Part shown: positions 9,644 to 18,118 of the stretch, piece after piece
Position numbering within the stretch: the first letter of the stretch is position 1
Layout: every line of letters starts with the position of its first letter
Assembly (NCBI GenBank): GCA_937884755.1
Contig: CAKZYJ010000039.1
Span: forward strand, 1 to 45,550
Source: an uncultured Flammeovirgaceae bacterium
GTDB taxonomy: Bacteria; Bacteroidota; Bacteroidia; Cytophagales; Cyclobacteriaceae
Reading direction: 5' to 3'
DNA: 45,550 nt
The notes under the pieces: model-generated
The model's database searches: none
What the model was told of the DNA's origin: nothing
Seen by the model: the letters and a program-made list of their open reading frames with translations, nothing else
Position numbers and translations under genes: made by a program

Positions 9644-9651
9644 TAGATTTG
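9644..9651 (+). promoter_or_regulatory. Candidate promoter -7 box for the exopolysaccharide operon
   Basis: TAGATTTG matches TAnnTTTG and lies about 50 bases upstream of the export lipoprotein start. A TTTTG at 9614-9618 could be the -33 element, but the spacing of 25 bases is longer than usual. The whole 262-base intergenic region is very AT-rich. Confidence 0.35.
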
Positions 9652-9703
9652 TTAAATCAAATAGAAAAAATTAAATAAAATATTAGTTGTGTATAATTTT
9701 CAG

Positions 9704-10504
9704 ATGATACGTAGAAAATCAAGCGCGAATATTCTGGGCTTATTCTCAATAATATTACTACTAACGGGTTGCTACTCTAAAAATCAACTGGTCTACCTAC
9801 AAGATAGAGATTTTAACAAGGAATACCCTACTGTAATAAAGAACAGACGGCCAGAATATAGGATACAAATTAATGACGTTTTACAGATTGATATTAGAAA
9901 TCCTGACCCTACAACAACGGCGCTTTTCTCAAAATCTGACGGGCAGGTACTAAATGGAAACGTAAATCCTGCCTTCTTATATTTGTCTGGTTATTCTGTT
10001 GATGATCAAGGGTTTATCAACATTCCTATTGTTGGGAAAGTACGAGTTGACGAACTAACGATTAAAGAGGCACAAACTTTGGTACAAACTGAGATTGACA
10101 AATACCTAAACAATACATCAGTTGAACTCAAATTAGTAAGTTTTAAAATTTCCGTTCTAGGTGAAGTCAATAATCCTGGATACTACCTGATTTACAATGG
10201 TCAGGCAAATATTTTGGAGGCCTTGTCTTTGGCTGGAGATTTGACACAATTCGGAAGTAGAGAGAATATTAAACTTATCAGACAAACAAATGAAGGTTCA
10301 GAAGTAATCATGTTGGACTTAAAAGATGCTCAATTAATGGCCTCTAAGTACTATTTTTTACTCCCGAACGACGTTTTATACGTAGAACCTAACCAGGAAC
10401 AGGTACAGCGTTCTAACTTAGTGCCTCTCACTGTAGTTTTTTCAGCGTTAACTACACTGGCTCTATTTATTAACGCTTACGTGAACGTAACTAGAAATAA
10501 CTAA
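9704..10504 (+). CDS. Polysaccharide export outer-membrane lipoprotein, Wza/BexD-like
   Basis: Wza-family proteins form the outer-membrane channel through which capsular or exopolysaccharide leaves the cell. An ATG at 9704 gives 266 residues starting MIRRKSSANILGLFS and leading to the lipobox LLLTGC, a classic lipoprotein signal. A GTG at 9689 in frame would add five residues ahead of the charged n-region and is less likely. The polysaccharide-export domain follows (YRIQINDVLQIDIRNPD, then GFINIPIVGKVRVDELTI). An SLBB domain comes next (LGEVNNPGYYLIYNGQ through about EALSLAGDL). The hydrophobic C-terminus LTVVFSALTTLALFINAYV is probably a membrane helix. The gene leads the operon and is 12 bases upstream of the autokinase. 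Confidence 0.9.
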   Translation: MIRRKSSANILGLFSIILLLTGCYSKNQLVYLQDRDFNKEYPTVIKNRRPEYRIQINDVLQIDIRNPDPTTTALFSKSDGQVLNGNVNPAFLYLSGYSVDDQGFINIPIVGKVRVDELTIKEAQTLVQTEIDKYLNNTSVELKLVSFKISVLGEVNNPGYYLIYNGQANILEALSLAGDLTQFGSRENIKLIRQTNEGSEVIMLDLKDAQLMASKYYFLLPNDVLYVEPNQEQVQRSNLVPLTVVFSALTTLALFINAYVNVTRNN

Positions 10505-10516
10505 TATCAACTACAA

Positions 10517-12949
10517 ATGGAACAAATAAAAAAAGTGGAAGACGGTGGAGCTGATATTTTGCCTTTAATCCACAAGATTAAGTCAAAGTGGTATTGGTTC
10601 GCTATAAGTACTTTCTTCTTTTTAGTGATTGCTGTAGGGTACAGTAAATTAGCAGAAAAAAAGTATGCTGTTCAGGGTAGTATTCTTTTTGAAGCAAGAG
10701 AGATTGGATCTACTGATGTAGATGAATTGTTAGACGACCGCAATCAAAATACCCGGCGTGATGATAAAACTATTGCGCTATCTAACGAAATTGCCAAGCT
10801 TACGTCCGATAATATGGTCGGTCAAGCTATAGATAAGCTAGATTCGAGGGTTACCTACTTCACTGCAGGGAAAATTTGGCCTGGCTTCTTGAAAAAAAAT
10901 GGCCTTCAAGAGAGATATAAAGACTTTCCTATCGAGGTTGTAATAGATTCTAGCCAATTTCAATTAGTGGGTGCACTAATCTTTGTAGAATATGTATCGG
11001 ATACACAAGTTAATATTAGTGTAGAAGCTGAAGAAGTAAGAGCATATAATTTTGAGACTCAAGAGTTCTCGGGTATTATTCCTAGTGTTTCTTTTTCTGA
11101 AATTATTACTGTCGGCGAGAAACTTCAGACCAGTTATTTGAGTATTGAAATTCGTGAGCGTCCAAGGTCTATGATAAGTAAGGACGAATTTGATTTAGCG
11201 TTTCGTATAAACTCAGACAAGTCGCTAGTTGATAGTTATAAATCTAAGCTTAGTGTATCTCCGGTTGATGAGACAGACCAAGCTTCTCGCGTGGTAAACC
11301 TTAGCATGGAGATTAACATACCTGCTAAAGGCGAGGATTTTATTAATGCGCTAATCGATACTTACTCAAATTCCGTTTTGTTCAAGAAAAATCTGAAAGG
11401 TGAAAATTCACTAGAGTTTATTGATCGTCGTTTAGCAATACTCTCTGATTCTTTGAAAGAAGCGGAATTAGCTTTGCAATCCTTCAAATCTAACTCGGCA
11501 GTAGTAGATGTAGACTATGCTAAAAACAGTCTATATAACCGATTAGATCGCGTAGAACAGGAAAAAGCCCGTATAGATGATCAACTTAACTACTATCGAA
11601 GTACATTAAGAGCGTTGGATACGCCCGGATCGGGATCAATTGTTGCCCCTTCGGCAGTAGGAATTAATGATCCAGTTTTCAACAAGTTAATTGATAACTA
11701 TATTCAACTAAGTGCTCGGTTAGAACAGATGCGCTATAACGCCAAGGACTCGAATCCTCTAGTAACTCAGTTAGAAAGAGAAGTAGAGAATACGAGGCAA
11801 GCTCTGAAAGATAATGTTGGCGGCATTGTTTCAAATTTATCTTCAACTCAAGGAAGGCTAAATAGAGAGATTTATCAATTACGGTCTGAAGCAAATACCT
11901 TACCTCAACAAGAGAGGAAGATTACGGTATTAGAAAGGGATTATAATTATTACAAAGAAAAGTATTCGGCACTAATGGAAAAGAAAGCCGAAGCAGAACT
12001 TATTCTTGCTACCAATACCACCAATGTTGAAACCATTGAGAAAGCAGAAATGGTTGGTAATGGACCAATTTGGCCAAAAACATCCTTGTTTTTGTTTGCA
12101 GCCATCATACTAGGATTAACCTTTCCACTAGCGGTTATAGTGATAACTGACTATTTGGACGATCGAGTACTTGATAAGGATGAATTAGAGAATAAAACAA
12201 AAGTGCCTTTACTTGGCATGATTGCTAACGGGCCTAAAGAATCAGCAATCATTTTAAATATGTATCCTAACTCAGCGATTGCGGAATCATTTAAGTTCGC
12301 AAGAATCAATCTACAGTACTTCCATCAAGACCCTCACGACCAGGTTATTGGAATAACATCTTCCATAAGTGGTGAAGGTAAAACTTTTTGTGCAGCTAAT
12401 TTAGCAGCAACCTTTGCCGATTCGGGGAAACGTACTTTGTTGATAGGCGGCGACCTAAGAAAACCCCGTATTCAAGAGTATTTTGATCTTAGTGGCCCTG
12501 GTTTAACGGATTATATTCAAAATTTTGCAACGCTCGATGATGTGATTCAGCCTACCGAATTTCGTCATTTGGACGTTATTGCTCCGGGTATGCCTCAAGA
12601 CGATCCTACCAAGTTATTTGAATCTCCCAACCTTGACCAACTGATTGCTCTAGCGAGAGACCGGTATGATAAAATCATCATGGAAACGCCACCCATTGGG
12701 TATGTTCCTGATTATTTTGTATTGATTAAGCACTTTGATATAAACTTATTTGTAGTGAGATATAAGTACACAAACAAAAATATTTTAGTAGGCATTAATG
12801 ATTTGTATACCAACAAAAAAATCAAAAACCTTTATCTACTGTTCAACGACGTAAAACACAGTCAAGAATATGGTTATGGTTACCTTAGTAACGACAATGG
12901 GTACTATACAAAGTCTAAAAAGAAAGCTCTAAAGAATCCATTTGCTTAA
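10517..12949 (+). CDS. Wzc-like polysaccharide co-polymerase and bacterial tyrosine autokinase
   Basis: The 810-residue inner-membrane protein is expected to control chain length and export together with the Wza-like channel. An N-terminal Wzz domain begins with a membrane helix (WYWFAISTFFFLVIAVGYS, residues about 28-46). A long periplasmic coiled-coil part follows, then a second helix (LFLFAAIILGLTFPLAVIVI, about residues 525-545). The cytoplasmic BY-kinase domain has Walker A GITSSISGEGKTF (from residue 612), Walker A' LLIGGDLRKP, and a Walker B region IIMETPPIGYVPDY where the usual Asp (DTPP) is Glu. The tail carries a tyrosine cluster (EYGYGYLSNDNGYY), the autophosphorylation sites in this family. 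A phosphatase partner is not in the window. Confidence 0.92.
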   Translation: MEQIKKVEDGGADILPLIHKIKSKWYWFAISTFFFLVIAVGYSKLAEKKYAVQGSILFEAREIGSTDVDELLDDRNQNTRRDDKTIALSNEIAKLTSDNMVGQAIDKLDSRVTYFTAGKIWPGFLKKNGLQERYKDFPIEVVIDSSQFQLVGALIFVEYVSDTQVNISVEAEEVRAYNFETQEFSGIIPSVSFSEIITVGEKLQTSYLSIEIRERPRSMISKDEFDLAFRINSDKSLVDSYKSKLSVSPVDETDQASRVVNLSMEINIPAKGEDFINALIDTYSNSVLFKKNLKGENSLEFIDRRLAILSDSLKEAELALQSFKSNSAVVDVDYAKNSLYNRLDRVEQEKARIDDQLNYYRSTLRALDTPGSGSIVAPSAVGINDPVFNKLIDNYIQLSARLEQMRYNAKDSNPLVTQLEREVENTRQALKDNVGGIVSNLSSTQGRLNREIYQLRSEANTLPQQERKITVLERDYNYYKEKYSALMEKKAEAELILATNTTNVETIEKAEMVGNGPIWPKTSLFLFAAIILGLTFPLAVIVITDYLDDRVLDKDELENKTKVPLLGMIANGPKESAIILNMYPNSAIAESFKFARINLQYFHQDPHDQVIGITSSISGEGKTFCAANLAATFADSGKRTLLIGGDLRKPRIQEYFDLSGPGLTDYIQNFATLDDVIQPTEFRHLDVIAPGMPQDDPTKLFESPNLDQLIALARDRYDKIIMETPPIGYVPDYFVLIKHFDINLFVVRYKYTNKNILVGINDLYTNKKIKNLYLLFNDVKHSQEYGYGYLSNDNGYYTKSKKKALKNPFA

Positions 12950-13084
12950 TATATGTTGTTATTAATAAAGCAAATTCATAGGTATGATCTTATGCAAATG
13001 AAGTTTATAAGGTCAACCATGTTCTGTCCTTAAGTACTGGTGTAAGTTTTGGTCTACTACGAGAGTCGGATGATTTTTTTAGTG

Positions 13085-13127
13085 GCGGTATGAATAGCTA
13101 GAATTACCGCTAAGAAAAATTTTTTTT
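13085..13127 (+). terminator. Possible terminator after the autokinase gene
   Basis: GCGGTA (13085-13090) pairs with TACCGC (13105-13110) across a 14-base loop. A run of eight T residues follows at 13120-13127, after the linker TAAGAAAAA. The nine-base gap between stem and T-run is longer than in a good intrinsic terminator, so this is weak evidence. Confidence 0.3.
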
Positions 13128-13272
13128 GAAATGGGTAGTATTTTATACTACTAAATAAGCCGAAAGCTGGTACATCAAATCTACCTTCACAACCTTCCAC
13201 CTATCTCAATGAAGATAACATTGTGTGAAATTATGCTGAATTGACTAAAGTCCATATGACAAAGAAGCACCT

Positions 13273-13389
13273 ATGCTTTCTAAAAATAAGTTTGAAAAAG
13301 GCACTGTAATGAGAGTACACAAATCAGAGCAACTTGATTTTGCTAGTCGATTTGTAAAAAAAACAGTAAGTTCCAAGAAGTTAGGGTAA
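13273..13389 (+). CDS. 38-residue reading frame directly before a glycosyltransferase gene
   Basis: An ATG at 13273 opens 38 codons (MLSKNKFEKGTVMRVHKSEQ and onward), basic and ending SSKKLG. The stop at 13387-13389 is one base before the ATG of the glycosyltransferase, a spacing typical of coupled genes. I recognise no family. It could be a small coupled peptide, the remnant of a lost gene, or chance. Confidence 0.2.
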   Translation: MLSKNKFEKGTVMRVHKSEQLDFASRFVKKTVSSKKLG

Positions 13390-13390
13390 T

Positions 13391-14467
13391 ATGGGAGGAC
13401 AAGAAGTTTTTGATCAAGTTCTCTATATAGCTCCTAATTACAGATGGTGGAAAGGCGGTATTTCCTCAGTGATTATTGAGTACAAAAAATCCATTAAGTA
13501 CTTTCATTTTTTTCCGAGCACTACTTCTTCCAATATAGTCATTACAGCAATTAGCTTTTTGCCCTTATTGTTGTTGTTTGCCGGTAAGTTACTTATCACT
13601 CCCAAGCTAAAAGTAATTCATATCCACGGCGCATCTAAAGGAAGCTTCTATCGCAAGTACATATTTTATCTTATCGCGAAAAAAATCTTTGGTAGAAAAG
13701 TAGTTTATCACATTCATGGTGCCGGGTATCACTTATTCTATCAAAATGCATCACCTATCATTAAGAATCGAGTTAGTCGCATGATTAATGGGAGTGACGC
13801 GCTTGTTGTGCTTTCGGAATGGTGGCGGGATTATTTTCAATCACACTTTGATCCAAAATTGATTGAAATTATTCCGAATATGGTAGATGAGCCAACTCCT
13901 GTGGAAAAAGCGTCTCAGGTGAATTCGAAAGTTAATCTATTGTTCTTAGGCCGAATAGGTGATAGAAAAGGGATTTTTGATTTAATAGATGTAATTATTT
14001 CTAATAAAAATTTCTTCAAAGAGTATTGCAAGCTTTTTGTTGGGGGAGACGGAGAGGTAGACAAACTAAACCATCTAATTGATCAATACGAAATCCAAGA
14101 TATTGTTAGTTACATAGGGTTTATCGGAGGTTACCAAAAAGCAGAGATTGTAGCTAACTCTGATATATATGTTCTGCCATCGTATAACGAAGGTTTACCT
14201 ATATCAATATTAGAAAGTATGGCCTATGCTAAGCCTATTATTTCTACTAAGGTAGGAGGAATACCCGAAGTGGTGATAGAAAACAGAAATGGATTGTTAA
14301 TTGAACCTGGCGATAAAGATGCACTTTTCAAATCTATACAGAAGTTAGTAAGAAGTAGGGAAGAGCGGCTCCGTTTTGGTGAAGAGTCTTTCAAAATTGT
14401 AGAAGCTAACTATTTTCCCAACCCAGTAATTGAAAAGTTGAAAGGCCTTTATAGAAAAATTTTATGA
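13391..14467 (+). CDS. Glycosyltransferase family 4 (GT-B fold)
   Basis: The 358-residue protein is a retaining GT4-type glycosyltransferase that probably adds one sugar to a lipid-linked EPS repeat unit at the cytoplasmic face. The N-terminal Rossmann domain has GGISSVIIEY and a hydrophobic stretch (ITAISFLPLLLLFAGKLL), likely a membrane-associating helix. The C-terminal donor-binding domain carries LLFLGRIGDRKGIFDLID and the diagnostic motif PSYNEGLPISILESMAYAKP with the E-x7-E pattern, then GGIPEVV. The stop overlaps the start of the next gene by four bases (ATGA), so translation is coupled. Donor and acceptor sugars cannot be predicted. Confidence 0.9.
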   Translation: MGGQEVFDQVLYIAPNYRWWKGGISSVIIEYKKSIKYFHFFPSTTSSNIVITAISFLPLLLLFAGKLLITPKLKVIHIHGASKGSFYRKYIFYLIAKKIFGRKVVYHIHGAGYHLFYQNASPIIKNRVSRMINGSDALVVLSEWWRDYFQSHFDPKLIEIIPNMVDEPTPVEKASQVNSKVNLLFLGRIGDRKGIFDLIDVIISNKNFFKEYCKLFVGGDGEVDKLNHLIDQYEIQDIVSYIGFIGGYQKAEIVANSDIYVLPSYNEGLPISILESMAYAKPIISTKVGGIPEVVIENRNGLLIEPGDKDALFKSIQKLVRSREERLRFGEESFKIVEANYFPNPVIEKLKGLYRKIL

Positions 14468-15747
14468 AGAAGAAATTTTCTTTTTTCAAACGACATATAC
14501 TTAAACATAACTACTTCTTTCATAGAAGATTAAGAGAGGTACAAACTCAGAAAGATTTTCCGAGGGAACTGTTATCTGAACTTCAGAGTGAGCGATTTTC
14601 AGCGATGGTCCGGTACGCTTATAAACACTCAAGGTTTTATAGGCGATTCTATGATGAGCATGGTGTGAACATCAATCAGGTTCAAAATATTCAAGACTCA
14701 GCGAAACTTCCAATCCTTGAAAAGGAAATGGTACGGAATTACAACAAAGGGTTCCTAACTACTTCACCGTATTTTTGTATTGAAGCCCGAACGAGTGGCA
14801 CTTCTGGATCACCACTTGTAGTTTATCGAGACTGGAAATCTACCGTAGTGGAAGAAGCATACTTGTGGCGTCAAAGAGGGATATTTTCTCATAAGTATGG
14901 TGAGCGAGCTGTATCGCTAAGAGGTAATCTTGATCGCTCTAAATTCAAGGAATACGACCCTTTTTCTAAGGTTCTGTATTTAAGTAGCTACTTGCTAAAT
15001 GAGCGTTCTGCGGATCACTACTACCACGAACTTAAGCAGTTTACTCCTAAGGCCATGTATGCTTATCCGAGTTCGTTAGAAACGCTGGCTAATTTTTTAT
15101 TAGATCAAGGAAAGAGCCTTCAAATACCAGTTGTATTTACCTCATCGGAAACTTTATACGATTTTCAGAGAAGTAAAATTGAGAAAGCATTTAATACCCG
15201 AGTGGTTGACTGGTATGGTAATGCTGAAAGAACGATAGCCTTAGAGGAGAACGTAAAAGGTGATTATGATGAATTACCCTTGTATTCTTTTAATGAGTAT
15301 CACGACCAATATACCTTATCTACCGGATTAATTAATTTTTCGTTTCCACTTATTCGCTACAAAGTCCACGATATTATTATTCCGGGTACTGAAGAAGGTA
15401 GAGTATCTAAAATCTTCGGTCGTGCAGATGATGTTATTACCCTACCTGACGGTACCAAAATAGGGCGATTAGGAATGGTCTTTAAGAATATCGATGGATT
15501 AAAATTGGCTCAAGTAGTGCAGGATAATGTAAGGGAGCTAGAAATTAATATCGTTCCTAACCAGCACTTTAAAAAAGAAGAAACCAATTTACTTCGAAAA
15601 AATATGCACAAACGAATTGGTATGGAAATGAAGCTAAATATTCGCATTGTAAATGAAGATGATATTATTAAAACAGAGAAAGGTAAATACAAACTAATAG
15701 TGAATAACCTTAATAAAAGTGTGTTACCTGAACTAATACCTTCATGA
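14464..15747 (+). CDS. CapK/PaaK-like adenylate-forming enzyme in the EPS locus
   Basis: The 427-residue protein belongs to the phenylacetate-CoA ligase/coenzyme F390 synthetase-like branch of adenylate-forming enzymes, whose capsule-locus members are often called CapK. The ATP-binding loop is visible as ARTSGTSGSPLVVYRD (about residues 109-124), and the later core motif appears as DWYGNAERTIALEE, the A5-like Y-G-x-x-E pattern. IFGRADDVITLPDG corresponds to the A8 hinge. Such enzymes activate a carboxylate as an acyl-adenylate. In an EPS operon the product could be transferred to a sugar as an acyl or aminoacyl decoration, but the substrate and the acceptor enzyme are unknown. It starts inside the preceding glycosyltransferase gene by four bases. 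Confidence 0.82.
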   Translation: MKKKFSFFKRHILKHNYFFHRRLREVQTQKDFPRELLSELQSERFSAMVRYAYKHSRFYRRFYDEHGVNINQVQNIQDSAKLPILEKEMVRNYNKGFLTTSPYFCIEARTSGTSGSPLVVYRDWKSTVVEEAYLWRQRGIFSHKYGERAVSLRGNLDRSKFKEYDPFSKVLYLSSYLLNERSADHYYHELKQFTPKAMYAYPSSLETLANFLLDQGKSLQIPVVFTSSETLYDFQRSKIEKAFNTRVVDWYGNAERTIALEENVKGDYDELPLYSFNEYHDQYTLSTGLINFSFPLIRYKVHDIIIPGTEEGRVSKIFGRADDVITLPDGTKIGRLGMVFKNIDGLKLAQVVQDNVRELEINIVPNQHFKKEETNLLRKNMHKRIGMEMKLNIRIVNEDDIIKTEKGKYKLIVNNLNKSVLPELIPS

Positions 15748-15872
15748 TTTGAAGTAAGTCACGAGAAACAAGAGTATCATCTTTCTATAACTAGAAGAAA
15801 GAGAAAATAACCTACCTAACCTAAAGTCCTGATTAGAATTACCGCTACGTTATCTAAATTATCAGAGATTTT

Positions 15873-16991
15873 ATGAAAGATAGAATTCTATTTATCAAGT
15901 TAGGGGGCTTTTCTCACGTCAACAGAAAAGTTGCTGATATACTAAAAAGAAATTATCCTTCTGCCGAAGTTGTAGTTTATGATGTATTAGAGGATCTGTT
16001 TAGCAACAGGTTAATATACCTCACAAATCTATTTTATTTTTTTTGGGAATACCGTTACGATATCATTGCAAGAAATAAGACCCCACGAGAACTGAAATCT
16101 TGTCTGATAGTGACGACATATTTTTTTAAAAAGGTAAAAAATAGAATCAAGACTAAATTTGCTAACCAGCCTATTTCTTTCACCTTTCAAACTCAATCCC
16201 AGTTTGACTGTAGCATCAAGGACATTCCTCATTTTATATATACTGATCATACATTAAGGGCAAACTTCTTGTATCCGAACATTAATTATCATGCATACAT
16301 GAAGCCTAACTTTTATATGTTGAGACTTGAGAAAACCGTATACGACAATGCTAATCGGATACTGACCTACAGTGATTTTGCTAAACAATCCTTAATCAAT
16401 CAGTATGAAATTCAGGAAGATAAGATTAGTGCAGTAGGTATTTCACCAAATGTTCCCAGCCAGTCAGATTCTGACAGCATAAATAAAACCGACAAGGTTG
16501 TGCTATTTGTCGGAATAGATTGGAAGCGCAAGGGAGGCGATTTGCTAGTAGAAGCCTTTATGAAGGTATTGGAGGAAATTCCTGATGCAGTGCTAAAAAT
16601 TGTTGGCTGCAGTCCTCAACATATCAATCATCCCCAAATAAGAGTAGTCGGCAGAGTACCTTTGGAGAAAGTATCTCAGCACTATCAAGAAGCTTCAGTA
16701 TTCTGCATGCCTAGCTTGCGCGAACCATTTGGTATTGTATATCTAGAAGCAATGGCCTACAGATTGCCGATAGTTGCTTTAAGACGTGGGGCTGCTGAGG
16801 AGATTGTTGATCATGGAATTACAGGTTATCTTAGTCAAGAATGCCATGCTGCTTTATCAGAGTATATAATAACCCTTTTAAAAGACTCAGACACGAGTAG
16901 AAAGATGGGAGTAAAAGCTTCTAAAAAAGTTGAAAATTTCTATAGTGAAAAGATATTTGAGAAGAATGTTACAAATGCTATTAGTATCTAA
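15873..16991 (+). CDS. Glycosyltransferase family 4
   Basis: This 372-residue protein has the two-domain GT-B layout. The C-terminal half shows VVLFVGIDWKRKGGDLLVEA, the start of the donor domain, and PSLREPFGIVYLEAMAYRLP, the E-x7-E donor-phosphate motif of GT4 enzymes, followed by RRGAAEEIVDHGITGYL. The N-terminal half has AT-rich codons and little recognisable conservation, as usual for the acceptor domain. It follows the CapK-like gene after a 125-base gap and is probably part of the same operon. The sugar transferred is unknown. Confidence 0.88.
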   Translation: MKDRILFIKLGGFSHVNRKVADILKRNYPSAEVVVYDVLEDLFSNRLIYLTNLFYFFWEYRYDIIARNKTPRELKSCLIVTTYFFKKVKNRIKTKFANQPISFTFQTQSQFDCSIKDIPHFIYTDHTLRANFLYPNINYHAYMKPNFYMLRLEKTVYDNANRILTYSDFAKQSLINQYEIQEDKISAVGISPNVPSQSDSDSINKTDKVVLFVGIDWKRKGGDLLVEAFMKVLEEIPDAVLKIVGCSPQHINHPQIRVVGRVPLEKVSQHYQEASVFCMPSLREPFGIVYLEAMAYRLPIVALRRGAAEEIVDHGITGYLSQECHAALSEYIITLLKDSDTSRKMGVKASKKVENFYSEKIFEKNVTNAISI

Positions 16992-17065
16992 CTTGATTCA
17001 ATAAACTAAAGAATATCTATTATAATTAATTTTATTAAATTACGATACAATTATCAAGTCATACA

Positions 17066-18118
17066 ATGAATAGTATTATAGTAAGAAGCCGAAGAAATGT
17101 TTTTCGTCATGAAACCGAGTTGCTTGCTTCAGAATACGGCTTTCAAGAAATCAATGACGGTGAGACTTCAAAGGGAATAAAAACTCCTAAGGAACTCGCT
17201 TTATTTTTTCTAGGGAATGTCTTTTTCGTATTGAAGAATATTAAAAATTTAAATCGCAAGCATACAATAATCGCTGTTGGCTATCCTGCTCTAGTAATCA
17301 AACTGCTAATAAAATTAGGGTTGGTTAAATGTAAGCAACTACTTTGGTTTGGGTTTTTTATACATACCGATCTTGCGTTCAAAATATTCAGAGTCTTGTT
17401 GAACTTGTTAAGCATTAAGAACGAAAAAATTGTATTAAATGCTTGGTATGAAATACCTCTTTACGCAAAGAGGTTAAATATTGAGGAACATAAACTAACG
17501 TGTCTCCCTCTAGGTGACTGGAAGCCCAATGAACTTTTTGATCCTGCGTATCAACCGCCTTTTAAAGATTACCATTTTGCTGGAGGGTTTACAAATCGCG
17601 ATTATGCTTCACTCATTGAAGTTTTTAAGAATACAAATAAGAATCTTATTATTGTCGGATCTAAGTTGAATTCAGACCTTAATGTTACAAGCCTTCCTGA
17701 AAACATTTTGATACTAAAAGATATTGATAAGGTAGAATTTGAGTCATTAGTGGGTAATTCGTCTGTTTGTATCCTACCTATGAAAGATCGTGACGCTGGC
17801 GCTTCAGGGCATATGGTGCTATTGGCCTATATGCGTCACAAGAAACCTATACTCGCCTCAAATTATCCCGCAATTCAGGAATATCTAACTGACCAAGTAT
17901 CGGGGTTACTATATGATGATCCATTGAAAGATCTTCCGACGATTTTAGAAGAGATTGATCAAAATAAGTATGGTCTAACTGCTTTAGGTGAGAATGCTCT
18001 ACTTTCTTACAATGAAAAATTTACTAGAGAAGCCCTGGCAAATAGGCTAACTGAGATTATTGATGAAAGTTCGATAAATGCGAAAAACAAACTCAAAAGT
18101 ACTGGTATTAACGCCTGA
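17066..18118 (+). CDS. Glycosyltransferase-like protein of the EPS locus
   Basis: The 350-residue protein looks like a GT-B glycosyltransferase but is more diverged than its neighbours. The C-terminal half has the order expected of a donor domain: ILPMKDRDAGASGHMVLLAY (a substitute for the usual E-x7-E loop, with Asp-Ala-Gly-Ala-Ser-Gly), then KKPILASNYPAIQEYLTDQV and SGLLYDDPLKDL. The hydrophobic segment HTIIAVGYPALVIKLLIKLG may bind the membrane. The 3' end overlaps the start of the next gene by 41 bases in another frame. Role inferred mainly from context and this C-terminal pattern. Confidence 0.72.
   Translation: MNSIIVRSRRNVFRHETELLASEYGFQEINDGETSKGIKTPKELALFFLGNVFFVLKNIKNLNRKHTIIAVGYPALVIKLLIKLGLVKCKQLLWFGFFIHTDLAFKIFRVLLNLLSIKNEKIVLNAWYEIPLYAKRLNIEEHKLTCLPLGDWKPNELFDPAYQPPFKDYHFAGGFTNRDYASLIEVFKNTNKNLIIVGSKLNSDLNVTSLPENILILKDIDKVEFESLVGNSSVCILPMKDRDAGASGHMVLLAYMRHKKPILASNYPAIQEYLTDQVSGLLYDDPLKDLPTILEEIDQNKYGLTALGENALLSYNEKFTREALANRLTEIIDESSINAKNKLKSTGINA

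Larger units (their letters stand above)
12950..13390. other. 441-base AT-rich intergenic stretch inside the exopolysaccharide locus
   Basis: No gene that I can support lies here. It contains a terminator-like hairpin (13085-13127), a perfect 7-base inverted repeat GTAGTAT/ATACTAC with a 3-base loop around 13136-13152, and a 38-codon reading frame (13273-13389) that stops one base before the next gene. It may be a transcription break between the export genes and the glycosyltransferases, or the scar of a lost gene. Confidence 0.5.

Noticed and set aside
13099-15848. A 14-base direct repeat (TAGAATTACCGCTA) at 13099-13112 and 15835-15848
   Set aside because: A few exact 14-base matches are expected by chance in 45 kb, and both copies lie in AT-rich gaps without other shared structure.
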